64,000 bases of DNA, from the NCBI GenBank assembly GCA_021852345.1, contig JAJZNL010000014.1, forward strand, positions 62,001 to 126,000, read 5' to 3'. The stretch's first letter is position 1. Each line of letters begins with the position of its first letter. This document shows, piece by piece, positions 1-8,571 of this stretch. The DNA is from Actinomycetes bacterium. GTDB taxonomy: Bacteria > Actinomycetota > Acidimicrobiia > Acidimicrobiales > JABEUL01. The notes under the pieces were generated by a model that saw nothing but the letters and a program-made list of their open reading frames with translations, searched no databases and was not told the origin of the DNA. Made by a program: the position numbers and the translations under genes.

Positions 1-1
1 G

Positions 2-1588
2 ATAATAATTAATTTAGACCGCTCGGTTCCAATTATTTGTTTGTCTGCGACTATTTCTAACGTAGCTGAAATGGGGAAATGGATTTCGGCGGTTCACGGT
101 GATACGTTTATAATAAAGTCTTCTAATCGACCGGTGCCATTGAATTCCGGTCTGTATTTCATATCGCCAGAAGCTAACTATTCTTTAAAAACAATTAGTT
201 TAGATTCTAATAAATCATACAAAAAAATCAGCAACCTTGAGCGATCGCTATACCGATCAAACTCTACTCAAATTTTAAAGCCAAACCGATTTGAGGTAAT
301 TGACAATCTAAACGAGACCGATCGACTTCCAGCAATTTATTTTATATTTTCTCGAAATGCATGCGATTTTGCAGTAAGCGATTACATAAAATACGGTGTT
401 CCGCTTATTAGTAAATCAGATTCTAAACGGGTACAAAAATATACCGAATACGCCCTAAGCGCAATCTCCCTAAGGGATCAGATGGCACTTCGAATAGATA
501 CTTTACTGAAGGGATTATCCATGGGTGTGGCAAGTCATCACAGTGGAGTTGTACCTCCAGTCAAACAGATTATTGAATCTCTGTTTTTCAGGGGGTTAAT
601 AAAGGTTGTATTTGCAACCGAGACGTTGTCAACTGGCATAAATATGCCGGCACGAACCGTTGTAATTGATAGCTATTCCAAACGAGACGATTTCGGTATC
701 AGACAATTGGATCCGTTTGAATTTACGCAAATGGCCGGAAGAGCGGGGAGGAGAGGGCTGGACGATTTGGGATGGGTAATTCTCCCCGTAGATCACAAGA
801 CACCGCCGAGCACATTGTTTGAAATTGCAAAAAACAGCGAATATGTAGTAAATTCAAATTTTAAACCGACATACAATACGGTGCTCAATCTCCTCAATAG
901 GTTTAACGAAGATAAAGCTCGTGCTTTTTTGAATAAAACGTTTGCCAAATACCGCGGTAATACAAACTTGACTCGAGAATTTAATCAACGTCAAAAAATA
1001 TTAACATCGCTGGGATATATAAATAACTCGTTTATTACCGAAGGCGGATATGAGCTAAAAAGTATTTATTCTGAAAGCGATTTGTTGTTGCATCAATTCT
1101 TACTGAATTTTGGCATGGACAAGTTGGATCCACTATCTGTCTGTGCGATCTTGGCGGCGTGTATATTTGAAAGACGTGGGGGAAACAGGAACTTTGCTAA
1201 AAAGGCTAAAGAACATTTCTATCAAACCCTAGCTATTAATCCTGGCGTAGAGAAAAGCTTACTTTATTTAGAAGAGACCTTTGAGGCTATTCAATCAATC
1301 GAATATGGATTTAACTTTCAGCCGACCAAAGAACCGGATCCGATGTTTGTGGCGCCAGCAATCAGCTGGGCCAAACAGGTACCGTTTGAGTATGTGGTGG
1401 AAAAGGGATTTTTGTCAGCAGGCGAGCTAATTAAAAATATTCGTACAATGATCGATTTGGCAAATCAGTTGGCTGCAGCCTTTAGTAACCGAACTAACGG
1501 AAATATATTTAAGGAGCTTGTCAGCCTTTTGGATCGTGATATTATTACCGTCAGTGGTAATTTGATTAATAACACTAGTTCAATTTAA
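2..1588 (+). CDS. helY: HelY/Mtr4-type DEAD/DEAH RNA helicase, 3' part (5' end outside window)
   Basis: The frame is open to the left edge, and the first visible residues lead into a LSATISN motif (helicase motif III), so the N-terminal ATPase lobe is missing; the TTG at 41 lies inside the gene and is not a start. Visible next are the HHSG block with FATETLSTGINMPA (motifs IV-V) and QMAGRAGRRG (motif VI), the usual RecA2 signature of Ski2/Mtr4-like helicases. A helical C-terminal region of about 270 residues follows. Actinobacterial HelY (Rv2092c in Mycobacterium tuberculosis) has this architecture and sits near proteasome genes there. Role in RNA unwinding is inferred from the family. The family call is firm; the exact symbol is less so. 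Confidence 0.85.
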   Translation: MIINLDRSVPIICLSATISNVAEMGKWISAVHGDTFIIKSSNRPVPLNSGLYFISPEANYSLKTISLDSNKSYKKISNLERSLYRSNSTQILKPNRFEVIDNLNETDRLPAIYFIFSRNACDFAVSDYIKYGVPLISKSDSKRVQKYTEYALSAISLRDQMALRIDTLLKGLSMGVASHHSGVVPPVKQIIESLFFRGLIKVVFATETLSTGINMPARTVVIDSYSKRDDFGIRQLDPFEFTQMAGRAGRRGLDDLGWVILPVDHKTPPSTLFEIAKNSEYVVNSNFKPTYNTVLNLLNRFNEDKARAFLNKTFAKYRGNTNLTREFNQRQKILTSLGYINNSFITEGGYELKSIYSESDLLLHQFLLNFGMDKLDPLSVCAILAACIFERRGGNRNFAKKAKEHFYQTLAINPGVEKSLLYLEETFEAIQSIEYGFNFQPTKEPDPMFVAPAISWAKQVPFEYVVEKGFLSAGELIKNIRTMIDLANQLAAAFSNRTNGNIFKELVSLLDRDIITVSGNLINNTSSI

Positions 1589-1613
1589 AAATTACCTAAA
1601 GTTTATATTTGTC

Positions 1614-3236
1614 ATGTCAATATACGTCACAGAGAAATTTACACCGGCTGAAGCAATTATTCTAAAAAGATATTTCACAAATTTAGACAAACCGGTATTT
1701 GCACTTGTCAATCTTCCTGAGGTCGTAAAAGGTGCTCTCTTTGCTAGATATTCACGATCACCTAAGAGCCTCAGAAGGCTGTTCTTAGACGAATTCGTCG
1801 GCGATCTGGATCTCGAAGGCGACATTACCTTAGACGCTACAATAGGTTTGAAAAGGGCTGAGCAGCTATACGAAAAGGTATTCTTCGAGTATGGTGATGA
1901 TTCGGTTGCACAGTTAGGCGGTGTACATTTAGCTTGCGAGCAGTCCTCTAACTTACTTACAAAAATCTTAGAATGGTCAAGATTGCAGGCGTATTTAGAA
2001 CAATCTACGAGATACATCGCCTATGATACGCGCTTAACAAATGGACTTTATCGATATTACAGAGACAAACAGATATTAGATTCCAAACTTGGTGCAATTT
2101 TTGTTGGTCAGATGGATACCATCTTTGACAACTATTCGTCGATTCTGAAAAATATAATTGGGTATCTAAATACTACTTACAGTAAGCCTAAAGGCGACTC
2201 AGATTTCGTCTGGAGACAAGCCATTAGGGCAAAGGCCCTCGATACCACAAGAGGATTACTGCCAGCGGGTGCGTTATCTAATGTTGGTATTTACGGCACT
2301 GGCCAGTCGTTTGAATTGCTAATTATGAAGTTGCGAGCATCACTTTTGCCCGAAGCTAATTATTACGCAAAAATGATAACTCACGAACTTAAAAAAGTAA
2401 TTCCCTCATTTTTAAGTAGGGTAGATCGAAAAGACCGAGGAGTAGCCTGGTCCGGATATTTTCTAGATAACAACGCCAGAGTAAATTCGTTGGTCAAAGA
2501 GGTTTTATCGGTCGATTCTAAATCGGTCGCACAAAATGCCAATTCAGAAAATATCGTAAAGTTGGTGTCTTATGACAAAGACGGGCAGGATAAAATTATT
2601 GCCAATATTCTTTATGCGCACTCGAATATATCTTTGGATATACTTATGGACAAGGCTAAGAAAATGCCTTTCGAGCAGAAAAAGGCGTTGTTCGAAACCT
2701 ATGTGGGTGATCGACAAAATCGCAGACATAAGCCCGGAAGAGCATTTGAGTCTTGTAGATACGAGTTTGACATAGTTTCCGATTACGGTGCATTTAGGGA
2801 TCTTCAGCGGCATCGTATGCTTACAATTGAATGGCAAGATTTTTCGCCCAATCTTGGATACTCGGTTCCGGCTTTGATCAAACAGGCAAACCAAACAGAC
2901 CTATACGAACGGACTTTTGATATATCCAGATCTTTATATTATAAGTTAGCTGATCATTTTGAGCAGCAAGCTCCATACAGCCTCTGTTTGGGCTTTAACG
3001 TACGATATCGAATGGAAATGAATGCTCGTGAGGCAATGCACCTGATAGAACTAAGATCTTCGCCTCAGGGTCATGCCAGTTATAGACAGGTTGCTCAAAA
3101 AATGCATGAGCTTATTGCTGGCAAAGCAAAGCACGGTCTGGTGGCTGATTCGATGAAGTATGTAGATTACAGCGACAACGATTTTGAACGCCTGGATGCG
3201 TTACGGCGGTTAGAAAAAAAGAGCGTTATTTCTTAA
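1614..3236 (+). CDS. ThyX-like protein with two ThyX-type domains (FAD-dependent thymidylate synthase family)
   Basis: The protein has 540 residues, about twice the length of classical ThyX (220-250). ThyX makes dTMP from dUMP with FAD and methylenetetrahydrofolate, using the motif RHRxxSxNExSxRY. Here the motif appears split: the first half-protein keeps EQSTRY (residues 129-134) without RHR, and the second keeps QRHRMLT (RHR at 399-401) without the NExS part. The N-terminal stretch around ALFARYSRS and the C-terminal RYRMEMNAREAMHLIELR also look ThyX-like. Long proteins of this kind are annotated as FAD-dependent thymidylate synthase in several phyla, but activity of the split form is uncertain. 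It starts 25 bases after the helicase stop, so the two may be co-transcribed. Confidence 0.7.
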   Translation: MSIYVTEKFTPAEAIILKRYFTNLDKPVFALVNLPEVVKGALFARYSRSPKSLRRLFLDEFVGDLDLEGDITLDATIGLKRAEQLYEKVFFEYGDDSVAQLGGVHLACEQSSNLLTKILEWSRLQAYLEQSTRYIAYDTRLTNGLYRYYRDKQILDSKLGAIFVGQMDTIFDNYSSILKNIIGYLNTTYSKPKGDSDFVWRQAIRAKALDTTRGLLPAGALSNVGIYGTGQSFELLIMKLRASLLPEANYYAKMITHELKKVIPSFLSRVDRKDRGVAWSGYFLDNNARVNSLVKEVLSVDSKSVAQNANSENIVKLVSYDKDGQDKIIANILYAHSNISLDILMDKAKKMPFEQKKALFETYVGDRQNRRHKPGRAFESCRYEFDIVSDYGAFRDLQRHRMLTIEWQDFSPNLGYSVPALIKQANQTDLYERTFDISRSLYYKLADHFEQQAPYSLCLGFNVRYRMEMNAREAMHLIELRSSPQGHASYRQVAQKMHELIAGKAKHGLVADSMKYVDYSDNDFERLDALRRLEKKSVIS

Positions 3237-3299
3237 AGCTTGAACTTCGATTGTTTATAAATATCTGTTTCTAGATCAACAAAATTTTTAAAAATCTAC

Positions 3300-3328
3300 T
3301 TGCAAAATTTGTGTTAATGTAGTTAACT
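3300..3328 (+). promoter_or_regulatory. Possible sigma-70-like promoter for the RNA candidate
   Basis: TTGCAA at 3300-3305 is followed after 17 bases by TTAACT at 3323-3328. Transcription would start near 3335, at the left edge of the structured stretch described next. The -10 match is weak (4 of 6), so this is a tentative call. Confidence 0.3.
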
Positions 3329-3334
3329 ATTGAT

Positions 3335-3470
3335 GTCCCTTCGGAAAATTTTATTAGTTTGATGATGGGGCTGTTGCGATGAGTAAACCGCTGGGACGAC
3401 TGAGTAGATAACATCAAGGCAAAATTTGGTGGCTCCAAAGGTCGTCCGGGTTTACTTTTAGTTATTTCTT
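3335..3470 (+). ncRNA. Candidate structured RNA or leader/attenuator of unknown class
   Basis: A long interrupted stem is visible: AGTAAACC (3382-3389) pairs with GGTTTACT (3449-3456), and GGACGAC (3394-3400) with GTCGTCC (3441-3447), leaving a four-base bulge opposite one base. The enclosed loop contains a second perfect hairpin, TTTGG (3425-3429) with CCAAA (3435-3439). The stem is followed by TTTAGTTATTTCTTT, which could act as a terminator tail. Competing pairings exist: GTCCC (3335-3339) with GGGAC (3393-3397), and GATGT (3332-3336) with ACATC (3411-3415). I do not recognise SRP RNA, tmRNA, 6S RNA, RNase P or a common riboswitch here. It could be an independent small RNA or a switch, since another promoter lies between it and the next gene. 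Confidence 0.45.
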
Positions 3471-3595
3471 TAAAAAACTACTGTAATATTTGCAATAATT
3501 CGGTTATAGTTTGCTATTATGCATGTAACAAAATTTTATTTTGAATAGATGACAGCTATAACATCATCTTATGTTCCGGAACTAACGATTAAGAA

Positions 3596-3623
3596 TTGAC
3601 TGTGAATTATGGGTGATTATAAT
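3596..3623 (+). promoter_or_regulatory. Near-consensus promoter upstream of the DUF4193 gene
   Basis: TTGACT at 3596-3601 and TATAAT at 3618-3623 are separated by 16 bases. Predicted start of transcription near 3630 gives a leader of about 30 bases carrying a GAGGAG ribosome binding site directly before ATG 3661. Confidence 0.6.
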
Positions 3624-3660
3624 CTATTGTGTTGCAAATTGAAATAATGCGAGGAGAGTA

Positions 3661-4080
3661 ATGCCAAAAAAGGATTCAGGCGAATTCGAAGGAGAGGCCG
3701 ATGATCTTGAAGATATCGAAGATTTAACAGAGTTGGATGATCTAGAGGACATCGAAGATATCGAAGATCTAGAAGCCATCGAGGATATTGACGAGGATGA
3801 GGATGATATCGTCGACGACGAAGATCTTGACGACGAGGATGAGGAACTTGATGAGGATGAATCAAGCGTCGAAGTTCTAATAAAGCAAAATCTTGATTAT
3901 CGCGACCACCCTGATGACGATGAAGACGGGGAATACTATTTCGACGATGATCCGATTGACGATATTGTTGACGTAATTCCCAAGCAAGATGATGAGTTTA
4001 CTTGCAGTTCGTGTTTTCTAGTAAAAAAATTAAATCAGCTTGCTGATAAGAGAAAGCAGATTTGTCGAGATTGTATATAG
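3661..4080 (+). CDS. DUF4193 family protein with expanded acidic N-terminal region
   Basis: The C-terminal 30-40 residues carry QDDEFTCSSCFLV and a later CRDC, a four-cysteine pattern that matches the actinobacterial DUF4193 family, whose members are usually about 100 residues and of unknown function. The four cysteines probably bind zinc. What is odd is the first 100 residues: they are almost entirely Asp and Glu with spaced Ile/Leu (repeats such as DLEDIEDL), far more acidic than the typical family member. ATG 3661 follows GAGGAG closely, so the start is well supported. The reverse-strand reading frame across this region is an artefact of the repetitive codons. Single-gene unit with its own promoter. 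Confidence 0.75.
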   Translation: MPKKDSGEFEGEADDLEDIEDLTELDDLEDIEDIEDLEAIEDIDEDEDDIVDDEDLDDEDEELDEDESSVEVLIKQNLDYRDHPDDDEDGEYYFDDDPIDDIVDVIPKQDDEFTCSSCFLVKKLNQLADKRKQICRDCI

Positions 4081-4098
4081 ATCTTGTCTTGAATTTTC

Positions 4099-4110
4099 GC
4101 AGTCGACTGC
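4099..4110. repeat. 12-base perfect palindrome
   Basis: GCAGTCGACTGC at 4099-4110 is its own reverse complement, 19 bases after the DUF4193 stop. It may be a short hairpin or a protein site; no T-run follows. Confidence 0.3.
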
Positions 4111-4206
4111 TCGACTTATAGAACATATTTGCAAAATGTACAAAATTCCTTTAACCTTATATTTATTGATTATTTAAGACATGTCTTACCTACCTGCAAT
4201 TTAAAA

Positions 4207-4746
4207 ATGACGAAGAAAAATTCGGTTGAGAAGTTTATTGATTATGCAATCTTTGCCCCCATTGGTGCGATAAAACTAGCATCTGATGCTGTAACCCATG
4301 CCAGTGAAGTAGGTAAGGCTACCTTTGACTCTAAAACGGCTATGGCTAAAGCGGTCGGTAAGATCGCAACTGAATATGGTTCTAGACAAATTCACAGCCA
4401 ATTTGCTTTAACATCGCGTCAATTTGTAGAGAAATATTTTAATCAAAATATAGGCCCAAATCATTCAGATGCTTACTCTGACAAGGGTGAAGATAATACT
4501 AATGCCACCAAAGATAAGACGACTGGACCAGATTTAATTAATAATGGCATAAATACCGACAAACTCCAAAAATCTGTTGATTCAGGTCAGTTGGGAATCG
4601 CTAGTTACGACACCTTAGCTGCGTCACAGGTAATTTCGCGCCTTGATGGATTGCAGCAAGAGCAGCTTCGGTTGATCTTTAGCTATGAACGAGACCATCG
4701 CAAAAGACGAACCGTACTGGCCAAGTTAGAAGCCCTGCTAGTTTGA
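4207..4746 (+). CDS. Hypothetical protein with conserved actinobacterial-type C-terminal segment
   Basis: I prefer ATG 4207 (MTKKNSVEKF) to the in-frame TTG at 4129, because the residues between them look like translated spacer. That gives about 180 residues. The N-terminal 70 residues form a small-residue-rich amphipathic stretch (APIGAIKLA). The middle is polar and probably flexible. The last 45 residues (YDTLAASQVISRLDGL, then YERDHRKRRTVLAKLE) resemble a short helical module I recall at the C-terminus of several actinobacterial proteins, including some lipid-droplet-associated ones; this is recall, not a search result. No Shine-Dalgarno is obvious. Function unknown. Confidence 0.6.
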   Translation: MTKKNSVEKFIDYAIFAPIGAIKLASDAVTHASEVGKATFDSKTAMAKAVGKIATEYGSRQIHSQFALTSRQFVEKYFNQNIGPNHSDAYSDKGEDNTNATKDKTTGPDLINNGINTDKLQKSVDSGQLGIASYDTLAASQVISRLDGLQQEQLRLIFSYERDHRKRRTVLAKLEALLV

Positions 4747-4855
4747 GCATTAAAAATATCTTCAAATTCTTTATTTAGCCCTAAATTTCGAATATGTTAT
4801 TAATTAACGAATTCTCCAAAGACTATAAATATTGGTTTTTTAAAGTGCACCCATA

Positions 4856-5380
4856 ATGAAGTTCGACGATGATAAAACCAACCTAAACGATAATAAGGTT
4901 ATCAAAGATTTGTTAGGTTTTACAATATGTAAAAGTATTGAGGAGATATCTGCTAAAGATTGGGCTATTATTACTGACTTAAAACTATCGGAAACGGCCA
5001 AATTGGATTCGAAACGCGGAGGACTTACCTTAAAAAGTTATCTGAGTTTTTGGCCTTCAAAGGGGCATCTATTTTTAATTGCAAAGGTTGATGCCAGTGT
5101 TGTTGGATTTGTTGAATTTGTAAATGTCGAAAACGTCGTTTCATTGCTGTATATTATTGTAACCCCAAACTATCGCCGACAACGAATAGCTACTAAAATG
5201 TACAGATATCTCGAGAATAATATAGATAAATTAGTGATTTCAGGTCAATCACGACAAGATGATGATTATAAATTGAGGATTGAGTGTTACTCATTAGCTG
5301 GCGATTTGGCTTCAAAATCATTGTTTGAATCTATCGGTGCCAAAGGTGGTTTGATCGTTATGTCAAAATTATTAAATTGA
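4856..5380 (+). CDS. GNAT family N-acetyltransferase
   Basis: The 174-residue protein has the GNAT fold markers: a central strand LLYIIVTPNY followed by RRQRIATKMYRYL, which corresponds to the acetyl-CoA pyrophosphate loop (R/Q-x-x-G-x-G/A, with the glycines replaced by R and A), then a C-terminal SLFESIGAKGG segment typical of the last helix-strand unit. The first 35 residues are charged and probably variable. Substrate cannot be deduced. It stands alone between an unknown gene and a convergent gene. The altered acetyl-CoA loop is unusual but seen in other members. Confidence 0.7.
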   Translation: MKFDDDKTNLNDNKVIKDLLGFTICKSIEEISAKDWAIITDLKLSETAKLDSKRGGLTLKSYLSFWPSKGHLFLIAKVDASVVGFVEFVNVENVVSLLYIIVTPNYRRQRIATKMYRYLENNIDKLVISGQSRQDDDYKLRIECYSLAGDLASKSLFESIGAKGGLIVMSKLLN

Positions 5381-5402
5381 TGTTCATTCGTTTGAAAGTC
5401 AA

Positions 5403-5421
5403 TCAAATATGTGATATTTGA
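5403..5421. terminator. AT-rich hairpin between convergent genes
   Basis: TCAAATAT (5403-5410) pairs perfectly with ATATTTGA (5414-5421) around a three-base loop. A second, longer-range inverted repeat joins TCAATCAAATA (5399-5409) with TATTTGATTGA (5501-5511). The location between two convergent stops suggests a termination role, but the stem is weak and has no T-tract. Confidence 0.3.
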
Positions 5422-5515
5422 ATGGGTATATCTCATTAATTTAGTTATCTAATTATTATTTAATAACTATATACAAATTTCAAATGAAATTTTGTTATGT
5501 TATTTGATTGAGCAT

Positions 5516-6673
5516 TTATTGACTAATGATCAGGGTGTTTTTTGAGACTCTTGGAGGAGGGGGTATTTTGAGTCCCAATAAAGGAGCCAGTGAAGGGATA
5601 AACCCTGAGAATTTTTTTGCGCAAGCCACTGTAGCACCCGTAGCATCAAATGGTATTTTCTCTACAATTATCTTAGTTCTTAAAGAAGAACTAGCAATCA
5701 TTTCAATTATTTCAATCCAATGATCTGGCTCGACTTCGTCTCTCAATTTTTCATTAGTACAGTTAACAATCAATTCGAGCAATGTCGCTTCAATTTTTGC
5801 GGTCCTGTCCGGCGGGCTAGCCAACAATTCGAGAGCTTCTTTTATTTCACCGTTTTCTGCCTTTTGTTTTAGGTTCGCTTTCCATTGTTGAACTTGCTCT
5901 TCTACAACAGTTTTAACTAATGATTTTAGATTATTAATTTGTTCTTTAAGAGATTCGTCCTTCGGATCACCTGAAGCAAGCAATGATTTCAGCTCACGAA
6001 CCGGACATCTTGAACCTGCAAGCAAAGCCGATGCAGCCCTGTCTTCCCACTGAACTTTTCTTATTTGCGGAAGTAGCTTTTCTGCAATAGAGATAAGACC
6101 CGTTTCGGTAACTTCAGGCATATTACTGGCCTTAGCCTCTTCGTTCTGCTTTTTAATCGCAGCCCTTACTGCTGGCAAACCGCCTTTAACGAGAAATTCC
6201 GCAATCGGTTTTTCTTGAACTGACAAAGAATCCATTAAGGCATCGGTTTTATCCCAAGAAACCTTTAGATATGTGGGTCGTTTTTTCTCCGTTCCACCAT
6301 TCTCGTTTTTATTTCTTCTTCCGTCAAATTTTCTATCAGATTTGTCGTGTTTCAAAAATGATCCTGATTTCGATTTTTTCTTATCAGCCGGGGTGAGTGT
6401 TACCTTGGGCATCGGCTTATCTTTTTTTATGCCTATTTCAATTGACTGAGAGTTTGATTCTTGCGTTTTCTTTTTACTGTCAATTACCGATACGATGTCT
6501 ATGCCGTCAAGGCTTTGTTCAATTTCCACTTTGAATGAATCCCCGACTTTAACCGAGGATCCTATAACTTGTTTAGACACAATGCCTTTCGGCTGTTTTG
6601 CGCCTAGTTTTCTCCAAGTGAAAGTATTTAAGTCTCTTATGCTGGTTATTTCAATATCAATTCGATATGCCAT
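5516..6673 (-). CDS. Hypothetical protein: small N-terminal domain, basic linker, helical C-terminal domain
   Basis: I do not recognise this 385-residue protein. The first 65 residues are strand-rich, with a pattern suggestive of a small beta domain (GDSFKVEIEQ). Residues about 65-135 form a Lys/Ser/Asp-rich disordered linker (KKSKSGSFLKHDKSDRK). Residues about 135-345 are predicted helical, with VRAAIKKQNEEA, SRCPVRELKSLLASGD and KIEATLLELIVNC. A hydrophobic, proline-containing tail ends the protein (GLKIPPPPRV). No signal peptide or membrane segment. The basic linker would suit nucleic acid binding, but this is speculative. It is transcribed alone, convergent to the GNAT gene. Confidence 0.6.
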   Translation of the reverse strand: MAYRIDIEITSIRDLNTFTWRKLGAKQPKGIVSKQVIGSSVKVGDSFKVEIEQSLDGIDIVSVIDSKKKTQESNSQSIEIGIKKDKPMPKVTLTPADKKKSKSGSFLKHDKSDRKFDGRRNKNENGGTEKKRPTYLKVSWDKTDALMDSLSVQEKPIAEFLVKGGLPAVRAAIKKQNEEAKASNMPEVTETGLISIAEKLLPQIRKVQWEDRAASALLAGSRCPVRELKSLLASGDPKDESLKEQINNLKSLVKTVVEEQVQQWKANLKQKAENGEIKEALELLASPPDRTAKIEATLLELIVNCTNEKLRDEVEPDHWIEIIEMIASSSLRTKIIVEKIPFDATGATVACAKKFSGFIPSLAPLLGLKIPPPPRVSKNTLIISQ

Positions 6674-7034
6674 ATTTTTTAATGCGTTGTTGTAACAAAA
6701 TTGTTAGATGTTTTAATAATCTTGGTTTTAATTTTAATATAAAATTTAGTGGTCTCAATTAAAAGTTGCCAAGATTCGCGTCAATGTTTAAATAATATTA
6801 ATATTGTTCAAAATCAATCGAATATTCATCGTTATAATTGTTATTTACTGAATAAATAAATTGCATTGTTTCGTACATTGCGATTTGCAAATAACACATT
6901 TTTTAAAGGTAGTATCTTTAGGTAGACGAATATCATATCGCGTTGAATTTTATTATTCTAAAATATAGTTTTAATATCGCTCTCTGATACTAATCTCCTT
7001 AAAATTAAAAAAAACGTTCAGTCCAATAAGAAAA
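6674..7034. other. Divergent intergenic region, no gene seen
   Basis: This AT-rich stretch separates two divergent genes and should contain both promoters. I found no convincing -35/-10 pair, long repeat or stable hairpin, and no open frame of useful length. Confidence 0.5.
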
Positions 7035-7127
7035 TTGACCAACTTAGATACCATAACCGAAAAATCGTCAACGCCCATAAAACTGTATTTAAGAACTCAT
7101 GGGTTCGTAGCCGCTGTAATTCAAAAA

Positions 7128-8411
7128 ATGTCATCTTCATCGAAGAAAAAACTCTTTTTCTACACATTGTTTATCATTTTTTGCGTAATTTTAATGATCT
7201 CTCGTCGACCGGGCTCGATATTTCATGCCAGATTCTATGCTGAAGATGGACAAGCATGGTATGCGGATGCTTACAACTACAGTTTTTTAAGCAACATCTT
7301 TAGGCCAGACAGCGGCTTTAGCGCGTTTACTCGTCCAAACAGCGGATATTTATTAACTTTCCAGCGATTATTAGCTCAAATTGACGTTTTGTTTCCGCTG
7401 CGGTTCGCACCGTTGTTTTTCAATATTTGTGCAGTAGCAGTTCAGACATTGCCGTTATTTTATATATTGTCATCGAGAATGGAAGTCCTTTTGCCTAAGC
7501 AATGGCAGCGAGTAATTCTATGCGTGGTATATGTAGCATTGCCCAATAGCTTTGAAGTTAGTCTTATTTTGACTAATTCTAATTGGAGACTAGCTTTGTT
7601 GGCAATATTTATAGTTATTGCGAGACGTCCAGTAACCAAATGGCAAATAATTGCTGACATTGCCATTTTTGTTACAACATGTCTAACCGGACCGTTTGCG
7701 ATATTTCTATTACCGTTTATATTTGCCAAATATCTTACAGAAAGAAACAAGTATCGTCTAAGTCTCTTAATGACTTCAGTAGCGTGTTCAATTCTTCAAA
7801 TGTATTTCATTCGTAATTCACATACCAAAATTTTTGCAAGGGGTGTCTTGTACGCGGCTAAGGAGATAATTTATGTGTTTACGGGTCAAGTGATTATGGG
7901 TAGCTTGATTGGAATGCACAATTATTCATACCTATTCCGGGGTATTTGGTTTACACTGCCGTCGCTTCGGAGTGCTAGTTTGGTGCTTGGAGCGATTATA
8001 TTTGGATGGATATTAATTAAGTCAAATTTTGCAATGCGTATTATGATTTTGTACGGTACCTTAATTATGCTCGGTGGCATTATATCTATCCGTCCCGGTG
8101 AAACTACCGGCATGATCTTAATGATTTTTCCAGGCACCAGCGTACGATATGAATTCATTTTGATCTTTAGTCTTTTTACGGGACTTTTGTGGATAGTCTT
8201 TGTCGGAAAAAATGATATTATGCGAATGCTGGCCATTTTGTTGCTATTCGTAGCTGCTTTTGTAGCGGTTCCGAGCGACTGGGTTTTTCCACAAATTCAC
8301 GGTTACCATTTTTATCATTATGTGAATATTTTTAACAAAGCCAGAAAAGGTACGGTAGTCAAAATTCCGATATATCCAAATTCTTGGAAAATGATATTAA
8401 TAAAACATTAG
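7128..8411 (+). CDS. Multipass membrane protein, GT-C glycosyltransferase-like
   Basis: About 427 residues from ATG 7128; an in-frame TTG at 7035 would add 31 polar residues. I prefer the ATG because Ser/Lys-rich residues then lead straight into the first membrane helix. The protein has roughly ten hydrophobic helices. After helix 1 comes an extracytoplasmic loop with FYAEDGQAWYADAY, an acidic-aromatic motif placed like the catalytic Asp/Glu loop of GT-C lipid-sugar-dependent glycosyltransferases. A C-terminal soluble domain is short or absent. The exact family is not certain, and another class of polytopic protein is possible. No neighbouring glycan genes point to a substrate. Confidence 0.55.
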   Translation: MSSSSKKKLFFYTLFIIFCVILMISRRPGSIFHARFYAEDGQAWYADAYNYSFLSNIFRPDSGFSAFTRPNSGYLLTFQRLLAQIDVLFPLRFAPLFFNICAVAVQTLPLFYILSSRMEVLLPKQWQRVILCVVYVALPNSFEVSLILTNSNWRLALLAIFIVIARRPVTKWQIIADIAIFVTTCLTGPFAIFLLPFIFAKYLTERNKYRLSLLMTSVACSILQMYFIRNSHTKIFARGVLYAAKEIIYVFTGQVIMGSLIGMHNYSYLFRGIWFTLPSLRSASLVLGAIIFGWILIKSNFAMRIMILYGTLIMLGGIISIRPGETTGMILMIFPGTSVRYEFILIFSLFTGLLWIVFVGKNDIMRMLAILLLFVAAFVAVPSDWVFPQIHGYHFYHYVNIFNKARKGTVVKIPIYPNSWKMILIKH

Positions 8412-8571
8412 GAATGCTAATCGATTTACGGTAAAATGAAATAGAAAATATAAGCATTAATTTTTATTTTGATTATAAAATACTTAAAGTTTCATGAAAC
8501 ATAAGGACTCCGGCAAATTTATTAGCTAAAGTATCTATTAACATTGTAAGTACGTTAGGGAATGAAGTTGC

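Noticed and set aside
3617..3865. Reverse-strand open frame with Arg/His/Pro-rich translation across the acidic gene
   Set aside because: It is the antisense of GAT/GAA/GAG-rich codons of the DUF4193 gene; composition is an artefact and there is no plausible start context.
5399..5511. Inverted repeat TCAATCAAATA/TATTTGATTGA as mobile-element ends
   Set aside because: The arms are 11 bases, AT-rich and 91 bases apart, with no transposase or target duplication. Chance is likely in this composition.
7460..8236. Reverse-strand open frames inside the GT-C-like gene
   Set aside because: They are shadows of the plus-strand membrane protein, with no start signals.
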